Of a stretch of 64,000 nt of DNA, positions 18,077 to 26,200 are shown one piece after another (position 1 is the first letter of the stretch; every line of letters starts with the position of its first letter). The translations under genes and the position numbers were made by a program. The notes beneath the pieces are model-generated. The model saw only the letters and a program-made list of their open reading frames with translations, was not told where the DNA came from and did not search any database. This DNA is from CAYWBU01 sp942491525. GTDB lineage: Bacteria > Desulfobacterota > Desulfomonilia > UBA1062. The DNA lies in contig CALOBW010000056.1 of NCBI GenBank assembly GCA_942491525.1, forward strand, positions 372,001 through 436,000, written 5' to 3'.

Positions 18077-18733
18077 TTGAAGGGCGTAGGCTTAGAACAG
18101 ATACTGCAAGACCTTAAGGATGATGATGTAGAAATTAAGCGTATGGCAGCTCAGGCCATGCTGCATCATTCCGATCAACCTGAAAAGCTGGTGGCTTCCG
18201 TCATTGAAGATTCTGACAAGATAACCCAGGCGGTTATCTACGGTGTTCTTTTTGAGGCCGAGGGAGACTACTCCCCCATATTCATAAACGCGGCCGATGA
18301 TGAGGATGCCAAGATCAGACGCATGGCGATCCGCTACATCTTCAGAAAGGGGCGCTTCTGCCTCGAAGATGGTCTGCGCTGGCTGAGTGACGGCGATCCC
18401 TATGTGCGCCGGCGGGTGATCAACTACATCTCCTGGATTAACGACTCTCAGGCGCTGCAGCCGATCTGCCGGCTGGCGGTTGAGGATCCCGATCCCATGG
18501 TCAGGAATGACGCTCTGAAGTTGATCGCAGTCTGGGGCAGCCGGGATGATGCCGGCATTATAATGCAGGCCCTGGGGGACGAAGACCTTGACGTCCGCAC
18601 CCAGGCGATCTACACCCTGAGTCGGATCACGGGCGAAGATTTTGGTGAGCCCATCGGTCTCAGCGAAGATGAGCTGGAGTGGATTATTGCCAAGTGGCAG
18701 GCCTGGTGGGAAATTGTGGAGGAAGAATCGTAA
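18077..18733 (+). CDS. HEAT-repeat protein, first gene of a ParA-type operon
   Basis: A 218-residue cytoplasmic protein made of helical HEAT-like repeats (for example DPYVRRRVINYISWI, DPMVRNDALKLIAVWG, DLDVRTQAIYTLSRI), about five or six in all, with a tryptophan-rich C-terminus (KWQAWWE). Such repeats form curved scaffolds for protein-protein contact. The start is TTG at 18077, with GGAGG five bases upstream; an in-frame TTG at 18065 overlaps that ribosome site and is less likely. The stop abuts the ATG of the ParA-type gene with no gap, so the two are coupled and probably work together. No enzymatic motif is seen. Confidence 0.85.
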   Translation: MKGVGLEQILQDLKDDDVEIKRMAAQAMLHHSDQPEKLVASVIEDSDKITQAVIYGVLFEAEGDYSPIFINAADDEDAKIRRMAIRYIFRKGRFCLEDGLRWLSDGDPYVRRRVINYISWINDSQALQPICRLAVEDPDPMVRNDALKLIAVWGSRDDAGIIMQALGDEDLDVRTQAIYTLSRITGEDFGEPIGLSEDELEWIIAKWQAWWEIVEEES

Positions 18734-19693
18734 ATGGAACAGCCTTATTTTACCGCGAAAGAGTTCGCGTCACTGATGGAGATATCCAAGTCCCAGCTGA
18801 TCAAGCTGGAAACCGAGGGCTCTCTGCCCGAGCCGGCCATGCTGGACGGCGTACGGATTTATAATTCCCAGGATATTCCCATGTACCTGGACAAGCTCGG
18901 CAAGGGGCCGCTCTTTTCTGAGCCCCGGCGCCAGATCTTTCTGAACTTCAAGGGCGGCACCGGCAAAACTTCGGTCTCAACCTTCTACTCATTCAGGCTG
19001 GCCATGCTGGGTGCCAAGGTGCTCTTGATCGACCTGGATGCTCAGGGCCATCTGACCCAGTGCCTGGGGGTTGATCATGACGCCTTTGACTACACCCTCT
19101 ACAATGTTCTGATCGAGCGCATGCCGATCAGTGAAGTCATTATCGATACGCCGCTGCCCAACATGAAGCTGGTGCCGGCCAACCTGGACCTTTCGCCGGT
19201 GGAGCTGGCCCTGACCTCGGTCAATGCCCGCGAACTGCGCCTCAAGAAGGCCCTGGCCGAGGTGCAGGATGACTACGATGTGGTGATCATGGACGCTTCG
19301 CCCTCCATCGGCCTGCTCAACCTGAACGGTATCCTGGCCAGCACCGAACTCTTTGTGCCGGTCCTGGCGGACTTCCTCTCCTATCATGGCTTGAAAATTC
19401 TCTTTGAGACCATCTCGACCATTGAGGAGGATTTTGATTTTATGCTGGAAAATATCAATATCTTCTTGAATCATTACAACGCTTCGCATAGTATTTGTCA
19501 AAGATCCAGGGCCGCCCTCGAACAGCACTATGATGATTTCCTGATGAAGACAATTATTCGCCAGGACACCAAGATGGCCGAGGCCGCCAGCATGGGACGG
19601 CCCATTCATCAGCATGCGCCGCGCTCGCGCGGGGCCTATGATATTGATGATTTTATCCGGGAAATTTTCCCCAACCTGCCGATTGCTATTTAG
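18734..19693 (+). CDS. ParA/MinD-type ATPase with N-terminal MerR-like domain
   Basis: A 319-residue protein. Residues 1-55 resemble a MerR-type winged helix (YFTAKEFASLMEISKSQLIK, then GVRIYNSQDI). The rest is a ParA-family ATPase with deviant Walker A KGGTGKT (73-79), including the signature lysine, LLIDLDAQGHLTQCLG for Walker A', and VVIMDASPSIGLL for Walker B. ParA proteins dimerise on ATP, bind DNA non-specifically and move cargo. There is no ParB or parS-like sequence next to it, and it is far from any visible origin. With a HEAT scaffold before it and coiled-coil genes after it, positioning of a protein cluster is more likely than chromosome or plasmid partition. That role is inferred. 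Confidence 0.88.
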   Translation: MEQPYFTAKEFASLMEISKSQLIKLETEGSLPEPAMLDGVRIYNSQDIPMYLDKLGKGPLFSEPRRQIFLNFKGGTGKTSVSTFYSFRLAMLGAKVLLIDLDAQGHLTQCLGVDHDAFDYTLYNVLIERMPISEVIIDTPLPNMKLVPANLDLSPVELALTSVNARELRLKKALAEVQDDYDVVIMDASPSIGLLNLNGILASTELFVPVLADFLSYHGLKILFETISTIEEDFDFMLENINIFLNHYNASHSICQRSRAALEQHYDDFLMKTIIRQDTKMAEAASMGRPIHQHAPRSRGAYDIDDFIREIFPNLPIAI

Positions 19694-19760
19694 GCAAATT
19701 TGTGGTTTAGGACATTGCTAATAATCGATACCTTTACAGTGAAGTGAGGAGCAGTTTAGA

Positions 19761-20693
19761 ATGAAAGACGGTTTTGATTCTAATGTAGCCAAAAAGATGC
19801 CGCGCAGGCAGAAAAGGCCCAATCGGCCCTGGAATGTTGATCCGGTTCAGATCGACGGCCAGAAGGCTGAGACGGCGGCTCCTGAAGTGTCTAAGCCTCA
19901 GAAAACTGTTGCGAAAACCGTAGAGACCCCCATTGAGATTAAACCCGCTGAAGCAAAAATTGAGACTCCCTCTGTGCCGGTGATTGAAGCTAAAACCAAG
20001 GTTGAAGCCAAGCTTGAAGTTGAAGCCAAGGTTCAGCCGAAAACTGACGCCAGAAAGGTAGTTGAGGCCATGTCGCCGCCGGTCAGAAAGGTTGAAGAGA
20101 GACCTAAGGCCGAACTGCCCGACACAGCTAAAGCGGTCAAAACCATCGAAGAGATAAGCTCTGAGTTCTCGCACCTGATTTTTGAGAAACATGACGTTCA
20201 GGGACGTTTGAAGAAGCAGGAGCAGGATCTGCGCCAGGCCCAGATGGAGAACTCCATCCTGCGCGAGAATATTGCCGAGATGCAGAGTTCGGCGGTCGCC
20301 AGCCAGAAGGTCAACGATGAGATCACCTTCCTCAATGAGCAGCTGCAGGATGCCGAGTTCTATATCCAGAACCTGACCGGCATGCTGAGCGAGAAGAATG
20401 AGCTGCTGAGCGTTGAGCGCCAGAATCAGCAGACGCTGGAGCAGAAGTTCTCGCGCATCAACGGTGAGGTCCACAACAAGGCCAAGCTGGATGTCAAGGT
20501 TACCATCCTTGAGCGCGACCTGACCATGGCGAACTCCAGAATATCCGAGCTCGAAAATGAACTTGAGAGCGAGTACCGCCGGCGTGAGCCCCTCGAACAG
20601 GAGGTCATCGACCTCAAGGGCGCCCTCGACAAGGTCTATTCATCGCTCAACCATATCAAGCTGAAAGCCAAGCGTGAGGCGTATGGATCCTGA
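19761..20693 (+). CDS. coiled-coil protein with Lys/Pro/Glu-rich head, ParA operon
   Basis: A 310-residue protein of unknown family. The first 120 residues are low-complexity, rich in Lys, Pro, Val, Glu and Ala (near-repeats such as KVEAKLEVEAKVQ), starting with a basic stretch (KKMPRRQKRPNRPW) that could touch DNA or a ParA partner. From about 125 to the end it is a long continuous coiled coil. The layout of a basic flexible head plus coiled coil fits a ParA partner or adaptor, comparable in kind to McdB-like partners but with no recognised homology. The start has GAGGAG upstream. It overlaps the next gene by 20 bases. Confidence 0.7.
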   Translation: MKDGFDSNVAKKMPRRQKRPNRPWNVDPVQIDGQKAETAAPEVSKPQKTVAKTVETPIEIKPAEAKIETPSVPVIEAKTKVEAKLEVEAKVQPKTDARKVVEAMSPPVRKVEERPKAELPDTAKAVKTIEEISSEFSHLIFEKHDVQGRLKKQEQDLRQAQMENSILRENIAEMQSSAVASQKVNDEITFLNEQLQDAEFYIQNLTGMLSEKNELLSVERQNQQTLEQKFSRINGEVHNKAKLDVKVTILERDLTMANSRISELENELESEYRRREPLEQEVIDLKGALDKVYSSLNHIKLKAKREAYGS

Positions 20694-20916
20694 TACCTCC
20701 CGGAAGGTAACAGATCTGCTGAACATCATGGAGGATATGTCCTCCGATATCGATACCCAGGGCGAGCTTGGCCAGCTGCAGGCGCAGATGCGCGAGATGC
20801 AGAACCAGCTGATTGAGCTCACCCGCCGCTTTGACAGCTTTGAGCAGACCTATCTCGACCGCAAGAAGGCGGTGCTGGAGATCAGGCGAGAGCTTGAAGA
20901 GCTCCTGGAAAGTTAA
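20674..20916 (+). CDS. small coiled-coil protein, last gene of ParA operon
   Basis: An 80-residue acidic, almost entirely helical protein with heptad-like spacing (LGQLQAQMREMQNQLIELT; VLEIRRELEELL). The GTG at 20674 overlaps the preceding coiled-coil gene by 20 bases; an ATG three codons later is an alternative start. The tight overlap implies coupled, roughly stoichiometric expression with the 310-residue protein, with which it may form a mixed coiled coil. A strong terminator follows directly, closing the operon. No family recognised. Confidence 0.65.
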   Translation: MRRMDPDTSRKVTDLLNIMEDMSSDIDTQGELGQLQAQMREMQNQLIELTRRFDSFEQTYLDRKKAVLEIRRELEELLES

Positions 20917-20920
20917 ACAA

Positions 20921-20945
20921 AGGCCCGGTCTCCCGGGCCTTTTTC
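20921..20945. terminator. bidirectional terminator after the ParA operon
   Basis: AGGCCCGG, loop TCTC, CCGGGCCT followed by TTTT: a textbook intrinsic terminator. On the other strand it is followed by TTTGTTT and serves the convergent glycoside phosphorylase gene as well. Confidence 0.9.
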
Positions 20946-20946
20946 A

Positions 20947-22863
20947 TTAGTCCTCAATACAGCGTTCCAACTCACTGAACGGCATCAGCCAGGCCACATC
21001 GTAGGGCGCCATTGTCAGCTCAAGATGCTGGTCATTGGCGTGCCAGAGCTTCTCGGCCACCAGGTCAAACCAGTTGCGCTCGATGATGCCCAGCTCGCTG
21101 AGCGGGATTTTCAACTCGACGCACCGGTTGGCCACATTGGTCAGGGCCAGGATGTGCTGGTCGCCTTCGGGCGCAGTCCTGAGCAGGGCAAAGATCTCGG
21201 GCGCCAGCCTGATCACCTTTTGATCGCCGCCGGGATGGAAGGCGCGCTGCTGGCGTCTGATGTCGGTCAGCTTGGGCAGGTCGTGGGCAATGTTGTAGAG
21301 CCGGGAGTCGGGCTCCTTGATGCGTTTGGCCAGCCGTTTGACGTCGATGGGCTTGCGGTTGATGTCGCGTTTGGACTTGGTCTCGAGCACGGTCTCGGTG
21401 TCGTTGCGGGTGCCGAGCAGGCCGTGCAGATAGATGCCGGGCACGCCTCTGAGGGCCAGCGCGATGCTGCGCGAGGCGATCAGGCGCTTGACCTTGAAGG
21501 CGTTGTCTTCGCCGTCGTCATCCCGGTTGAGGGCCGAGAACCAGGTCGAGTTGATCTCGTAGGGCTCCTTGCAGCCGCTGCGGGACTGTTTGTAGGAGAT
21601 GAAGGCGCCGTTTTCGCGGGCCGATCTGATGATGAAGTCGATCTCCTTCTGGGGCAGGATGTTCTTGACGCCCTGCAGGCCGATGCCGTCATGGGTATCC
21701 AGAATGTTGAAGAAGGTCGTGGTCTCCGACGGATACTGCAGGTTGGCGGCCCACTTGCTGAGTTCGGCGGTGTTCTCGCGGTAGAAGGAGTGCAGCACGA
21801 GCGGCGGCAGGGCGAAGTTGTAGACCATCTGGGCCTCATCATCGCCGCTGCCGAAGTAGGCCACGTTGTCGCTGTGGGGCACGTTGGTCTCGGTGATCAG
21901 GGCCACGCCGGGGGCCACCAGGTCGAGAATCTCGCGGAAGATTTTGACGATCATATGGGCCTGCTCCAGGTTGGCAGACGAACTGCCGGGCTCGGACCAG
22001 ATGTAGGTCACGGCGTCCAGGCGGATGATGTCTGCGCCGTTGCGCACGTAGAAGAGCAGGGTCTCGATGATCCAGAGCAGCACCATGGGGCTGTGGAAGT
22101 TGAGGTCGATCTGGTCGGGCGAGAAGGTGGTCCAGACCCACTTGGGGCCGTCAATGGTCTGGAATTTGGTCAGAATGTCGGAGGTGCGCGGGCGGATGAT
22201 CTTGCTGCGCTGCTCCGGGGTCAGCTCATCGGGTGAGTTGTAGGAGATGAAGGCGTCGGCGAAGTCCGGGTCGCCGTCCAGAAATTTCTGGAAGGCCGGG
22301 CTGTGGGATGAGGCGTGGTTGAAGACGCCGTCAAACATGAGCTGAAAGTGGTTGTTGAGTTCGCCGATATCCTGCCAGGAGCCGAGCTGGGGGTCCACGG
22401 CGCGGAAGTTGGTCACCGAGAAGCCGCGGTCGGATGAGTAGGGGAAGAAGGGCAGGATGTGGATGGTGTTGAAGACGCGCCGGATGATGGAGGTCTGGCT
22501 CATGAGGTCGGCCAGGGTCTTGAGCGGCGCGTTCTCCTTGAGGCCGCGCAGGAGGTCGCCGTAGGTGATCAGGACGATGTCGTCCTGGGTGAAGCGCTCC
22601 CTGGGCTGGTGGCTGGCCTCGCGGTTGAGCAGGCCGGCACTCTTGTGGGCATGGTGGACCTTGAGCAGGCGTTCAAGTTCGGGCATCTGCTGCCGGGCAC
22701 TCTCCTCGCCGTAGAGGAAGGCCAGCTTCTCAAGGATGCTTTGGCGTCTGCTTTCCGGAATGTTGAGCGGCTGGGTCTCGTAGTCTGGCCGCTCCTTGTA
22801 GGTGGGGGTTTGAGTCTCTCGGGGTGCGTATGTGTTGATATCCAGCGCTGCTGTTTCCTGCAT
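20947..22863 (-). CDS. GH13_18 sugar phosphorylase (sucrose/glucosylglycerate phosphorylase-like)
   Basis: A 638-residue alpha-amylase-fold enzyme of subfamily GH13_18, which splits alpha-glucosides with phosphate to give glucose 1-phosphate. Visible: the TIHILPFFPYSSDRGFS region, FDGVFNHAS, the nucleophile Asp283 in IIRLDAVTYIW, the acid/base Glu325 in ITETNVPH, and DTHDGIG with His391-Asp392. It is about 130 residues longer than sucrose phosphorylase, mainly through an N-terminal extension (1-95). That makes glucosylglycerate or glucosylglycerol plausible substrates, but specificity cannot be read. No signal peptide: cytoplasmic. It stands alone, sharing a terminator with the ParA operon. 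Confidence 0.88.
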   Translation of the reverse strand: MQETAALDINTYAPRETQTPTYKERPDYETQPLNIPESRRQSILEKLAFLYGEESARQQMPELERLLKVHHAHKSAGLLNREASHQPRERFTQDDIVLITYGDLLRGLKENAPLKTLADLMSQTSIIRRVFNTIHILPFFPYSSDRGFSVTNFRAVDPQLGSWQDIGELNNHFQLMFDGVFNHASSHSPAFQKFLDGDPDFADAFISYNSPDELTPEQRSKIIRPRTSDILTKFQTIDGPKWVWTTFSPDQIDLNFHSPMVLLWIIETLLFYVRNGADIIRLDAVTYIWSEPGSSSANLEQAHMIVKIFREILDLVAPGVALITETNVPHSDNVAYFGSGDDEAQMVYNFALPPLVLHSFYRENTAELSKWAANLQYPSETTTFFNILDTHDGIGLQGVKNILPQKEIDFIIRSARENGAFISYKQSRSGCKEPYEINSTWFSALNRDDDGEDNAFKVKRLIASRSIALALRGVPGIYLHGLLGTRNDTETVLETKSKRDINRKPIDVKRLAKRIKEPDSRLYNIAHDLPKLTDIRRQQRAFHPGGDQKVIRLAPEIFALLRTAPEGDQHILALTNVANRCVELKIPLSELGIIERNWFDLVAEKLWHANDQHLELTMAPYDVAWLMPFSELERCIED

Positions 22864-23029
22864 AGTGTATCCTAGTTGTCCTTTCTGGTTTGTTATGGAA
22901 CATTAACGGAAATTAGGGGGCGGAGGTTTAGACTTAATTGGGGACACTGTTTGCCGATGCAGATTCCGCTCAAATTTGGCGGTCATATTTCCGATAGGGC
23001 GGATGTAACAATATAGAAAGTGAGATTAG

Positions 23030-25024
23030 ATGGAAATTGCGATTCTGAATGACATACTGGTGATGCTGGGACTCTCCATAGGCGTGCTCTACCTCTGCCA
23101 CAAGGTGCATGTGCCCTCGATCGTCGGCTTCCTGCTGACCGGTCTGATGGCCGGCCCCCACGGCCTGGCTCTGGTCAAGGGCATCCATGAGGTTGAGCTG
23201 ATCGCCGAGATCGGCATCGTCCTGTTGCTCTTTACCATCGGCATCGAGTTTTCGTTCAACAAGCTGCTCAAGATCAAGAAGTCGGTCCTGCTGGGCGGTA
23301 CGGTCCAGGTCTGCGGCACGATTCTGCTGGGCAGCCTGCTGGCCGATCTTTTCGGCCTCAAGGTTGGTCAGGCCATCTTCATGGGCTTCATGATCTCGCT
23401 CTCCTCCACGGCCATCGTGCTCAAGGTGCTGCAGGATCGGGCCGAGATCGAGAGCCCGCATGGCCAGACCGTGCTGGGCGTGCTGATCTTCCAGGACATT
23501 GTGGTTGTGCCCATGATCTTGCTGACGCCGCTGCTGGCCGGCAGCACGGGCGGTTCCATGGAGTCGGTGCCTGTGCTGCTGCTCAAGATGCTGGGCATCA
23601 TCGGGTTTGTGATTGTGAGTGCCAAGTGGCTGGTGCCCTATCTGCTCTACCAGATCGCCAAGACCCGCAGTCAGGAGCTCTTCCTGCTGACGGTGGTGGT
23701 GCTCTGTCTGGCGGTTGCGGCCCTGACCTCCCAGGCCGGCCTCTCACTGGCCCTGGGCGCCTTTCTGGCCGGTCTGATCATCAGCGAGTCCGAATATTCG
23801 CACCAGGCCCTGGGCAACGTGCTGCCCTTCCGCGACATCTTCACCAGCTTCTTCTTCATCTCCATCGGTATGCTGCTGGATATCTCATTTGTGCTGCAGC
23901 AGCCCCTGAGCGTGCTGCTGATTGCGGCTGCGGTGCTGCTGCTTAAATTTCTGGTGGCCACCCATGCGGCCCTGATTGTGGGGCTGCCCATGCGCTCTTC
24001 GGTCATGACCGGCCTGGCGCTGAGCCAGGTGGGTGAGTTCTCCTTTGTGCTTTCCAAGAGCGGCCTGGAGTACGGTCTGCTCTCCGAGCAGAACTATCAG
24101 CTCTTCCTGGCGGTGGCGGTGCTCAGCATGGCCACCACGCCCTTTATAATCGCCTTCTCGGGCCGGATCGCGCAGCTGGTGCTTAAGCTGCCCATGCCGC
24201 CCAAGCTCAAGACCGGCCAATATCCGGTCGCCCATGGGGCCAATGAGGTCAAGACCAACCACCTGGTAATCATCGGCTACGGCCTGAACGGCCGCAATGT
24301 GACCCGCGCCGCCAAGCTGGCCGGCATTGACTATAACATTCTGGAGATGAATCCGGACACCGTGCGCCGGGAGAGGGCCAACGGCGAACCGATCTTCTAC
24401 GGCGACGCCACCCATACGGCCGTGCTCAACATTGTCGGCATCAAGGATGCCAAGGTGGTGGTGGTGGCCATCCATGATGCGGCCGCCACTCGGCGCATCA
24501 CCGAGGCCCTGCGCCGGGTCAACCCCAGGGTTCAGATCATCGTGCGCACGCGTTTCATCAAAGAGATGGACCCGCTCTACGCCCTGGGCGCCGACGAGGT
24601 CATTCCCGAGGAGCTGGAGACCTCCATCGAGATCTTTGCCCGCGTGCTGGCCAACTATCTGATCCCGTCCGATGAGATTGACCGCCTGGTCTCTGAGATC
24701 AGGGCCGACAACTATGAGATGTTCCACGGCCTGGCCCGCGAGAGCAAGGCGATCGGCAACCTGACCTTCGCCGATGTGGATGTGGTCAGCCTGCGCGTGC
24801 ACAAGGGTTCGGAACTGGTCGGGCAGAGCATGGCCGATCTGGATCTGCGCAAGCGTTTCGGCATCACGGTGCTGGCCGTGCGCCGTGATGAGCAGACCAT
24901 TCCCAATCCCGACCGCGACCTGCAGCTGCTGCCCGGCGACATCATGGTTGTGCTGGGTTCCGATGAAAAGATCGCGGCCATCCGTCCCATGCTGCAGGCC
25001 TGGGTCGAGCCCGAAACTGAATAA
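23030..25024 (+). CDS. CPA2-family cation/proton antiporter with TrkA domains (KefB/YbaL-like)
   Basis: A 664-residue inner-membrane antiporter. About 12 transmembrane helices fill residues 5-385, including ETEL-type segments GIVLLLFTIGIEFS and LALGAFLAGLIISES. A TrkA-N nucleotide-binding domain follows (about 408-525; Rossmann motif GYGLNGRNV, then FYGDAT), and a TrkA-C domain (about 570-660). KefB/C-type proteins exchange K+ for H+ under control of the cytoplasmic nucleotide-binding domain. The order and length are standard. GTGAG lies upstream of the start. The following methyltransferase gene begins 39 bases later and may share the transcript. Confidence 0.93.
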   Translation: MEIAILNDILVMLGLSIGVLYLCHKVHVPSIVGFLLTGLMAGPHGLALVKGIHEVELIAEIGIVLLLFTIGIEFSFNKLLKIKKSVLLGGTVQVCGTILLGSLLADLFGLKVGQAIFMGFMISLSSTAIVLKVLQDRAEIESPHGQTVLGVLIFQDIVVVPMILLTPLLAGSTGGSMESVPVLLLKMLGIIGFVIVSAKWLVPYLLYQIAKTRSQELFLLTVVVLCLAVAALTSQAGLSLALGAFLAGLIISESEYSHQALGNVLPFRDIFTSFFFISIGMLLDISFVLQQPLSVLLIAAAVLLLKFLVATHAALIVGLPMRSSVMTGLALSQVGEFSFVLSKSGLEYGLLSEQNYQLFLAVAVLSMATTPFIIAFSGRIAQLVLKLPMPPKLKTGQYPVAHGANEVKTNHLVIIGYGLNGRNVTRAAKLAGIDYNILEMNPDTVRRERANGEPIFYGDATHTAVLNIVGIKDAKVVVVAIHDAAATRRITEALRRVNPRVQIIVRTRFIKEMDPLYALGADEVIPEELETSIEIFARVLANYLIPSDEIDRLVSEIRADNYEMFHGLARESKAIGNLTFADVDVVSLRVHKGSELVGQSMADLDLRKRFGITVLAVRRDEQTIPNPDRDLQLLPGDIMVVLGSDEKIAAIRPMLQAWVEPETE

Positions 25025-25063
25025 ATTGGCAAACGCGGTTTGATCTGCTAAAGGTGGGCAGCA

Positions 25064-26200
25064 ATGTATACCTATCAGAAGAACAATCGCTATTTTGCCC
25101 AGCTGCCCGAAGAGTTTAAGGAGCTGGCGGAAGCCGAGCTGACCGAGCTGGGCGCCTATGATGTCAGTCCGGCCTACCGCGGCCTGCACTTCAGTGCCGC
25201 GCAGGAGGCTGTCTACCGGATCGTCTATTCGGCGCGCCTGTTGACGCGGGTCCTGGCGCCGTTGATGGTCTTCGACTGCCACAGCGACCGCTATCTCTAT
25301 AAGACCGTACGCAACATTGAGTGGAACAGGATTATCGGCGTTGATGGCACCTTTGCGATCAATGCCAACGTTTCTGACAGTCATATCACCCACTCCAAGT
25401 ATGCGGCGCTCAAGATGAAAGATGCGATCGTGGATCAGTTCCGGGATGCCACCGGCCAGCGCCCCAGCATCGATACCAAAAATCCCGATGTGCAGCTTAA
25501 CCTGCATATTCACCGCAACCGCGCCACCATCCATCTTGATCTGGGCGGCGCCTCCCTGCATAAGCGCGGTTACCGTGTCGATTCGGTGGAAGCGCCCCTG
25601 CAGGAGACTCTGGCCGCCGCGATGCTCAAACTTTCCGGCTGGGACGGCGAGCGCCCGCTGGTTGATCCCATGTGCGGCTCGGGCACCATCCTGGCCGAAG
25701 CCCTCATGAGCTACTGCCGCATTCCGGCCGGCTACCTGCGGCCGCATTTCGGCTTTGAGAATCTGCCCGACTTCTCGTTGAAGGCCTGGCAGGATGTTAA
25801 GGCTGAAATGGACGCTCAGCTGCGTGAGCTGCCCCAGAATTTGATCAGCGGCAGCGATATCAGTGCCAAGAGTATCCAGGCCGCCCGCGCCAACCTCGAC
25901 CGGCTGCCCGGCGGCCGCAATGTCAGGCTCAGCGCGCGGCCCTTCCAGGAGATTGATGGGATCGACAACAGTACCATTCTGACCAATCCGCCCTACGGCC
26001 TGCGCATCGGCGGGTCAAGCACCGGCGATCTGATCAAGGCCTTCGGCGACTTCATGAAGCAGCGCTGCACCGGTTCGACGGCCTACATCTATCTGGGGCG
26101 CCGTGAACTTATCAAACAGGTGGGCCTGCGCGCCGCCTTCAAGAAACCCCTCAAGAACGGCCAGCTCGACGGCCGTCTGGTCAAGTACGAGCTCTACTAG
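25064..26200 (+). CDS. THUMP-domain RNA (guanine-N2) methyltransferase, RlmL/YpsC-like
   Basis: A 378-residue class I SAM-dependent methyltransferase. The N-terminal part (about 1-165) has the ferredoxin-like and THUMP RNA-binding region (FAQLPEEFKELAEAEL; QLNLHIHRNRATIHLDL). The catalytic domain shows DPMCGSGT (about 201-208) for SAM binding and TNPPYGLRIG (about 306) as the NPPY active-site motif. It resembles the N-terminal half of E. coli RlmL and Bacillus YpsC, which modify guanine in 23S rRNA, though an exact target is not assured. Its stop overlaps the end of the convergent outer-membrane protein gene by 4 bases. Confidence 0.92.
   Translation: MYTYQKNNRYFAQLPEEFKELAEAELTELGAYDVSPAYRGLHFSAAQEAVYRIVYSARLLTRVLAPLMVFDCHSDRYLYKTVRNIEWNRIIGVDGTFAINANVSDSHITHSKYAALKMKDAIVDQFRDATGQRPSIDTKNPDVQLNLHIHRNRATIHLDLGGASLHKRGYRVDSVEAPLQETLAAAMLKLSGWDGERPLVDPMCGSGTILAEALMSYCRIPAGYLRPHFGFENLPDFSLKAWQDVKAEMDAQLRELPQNLISGSDISAKSIQAARANLDRLPGGRNVRLSARPFQEIDGIDNSTILTNPPYGLRIGGSSTGDLIKAFGDFMKQRCTGSTAYIYLGRRELIKQVGLRAAFKKPLKNGQLDGRLVKYELY

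Noticed and set aside
21025..22236. 403-codon plus-strand open frame under the GH13_18 gene
   Set aside because: Shadow frame, Gly/Val/Asp/His-rich, no start signal; the minus strand has catalytic GH13 motifs.
23885..25747. 620-codon open frame on the minus strand under the antiporter and methyltransferase genes
   Set aside because: It runs antisense to two well-recognised genes, has His/Gln/Gly-rich shadow composition and no ribosome site or family motif.
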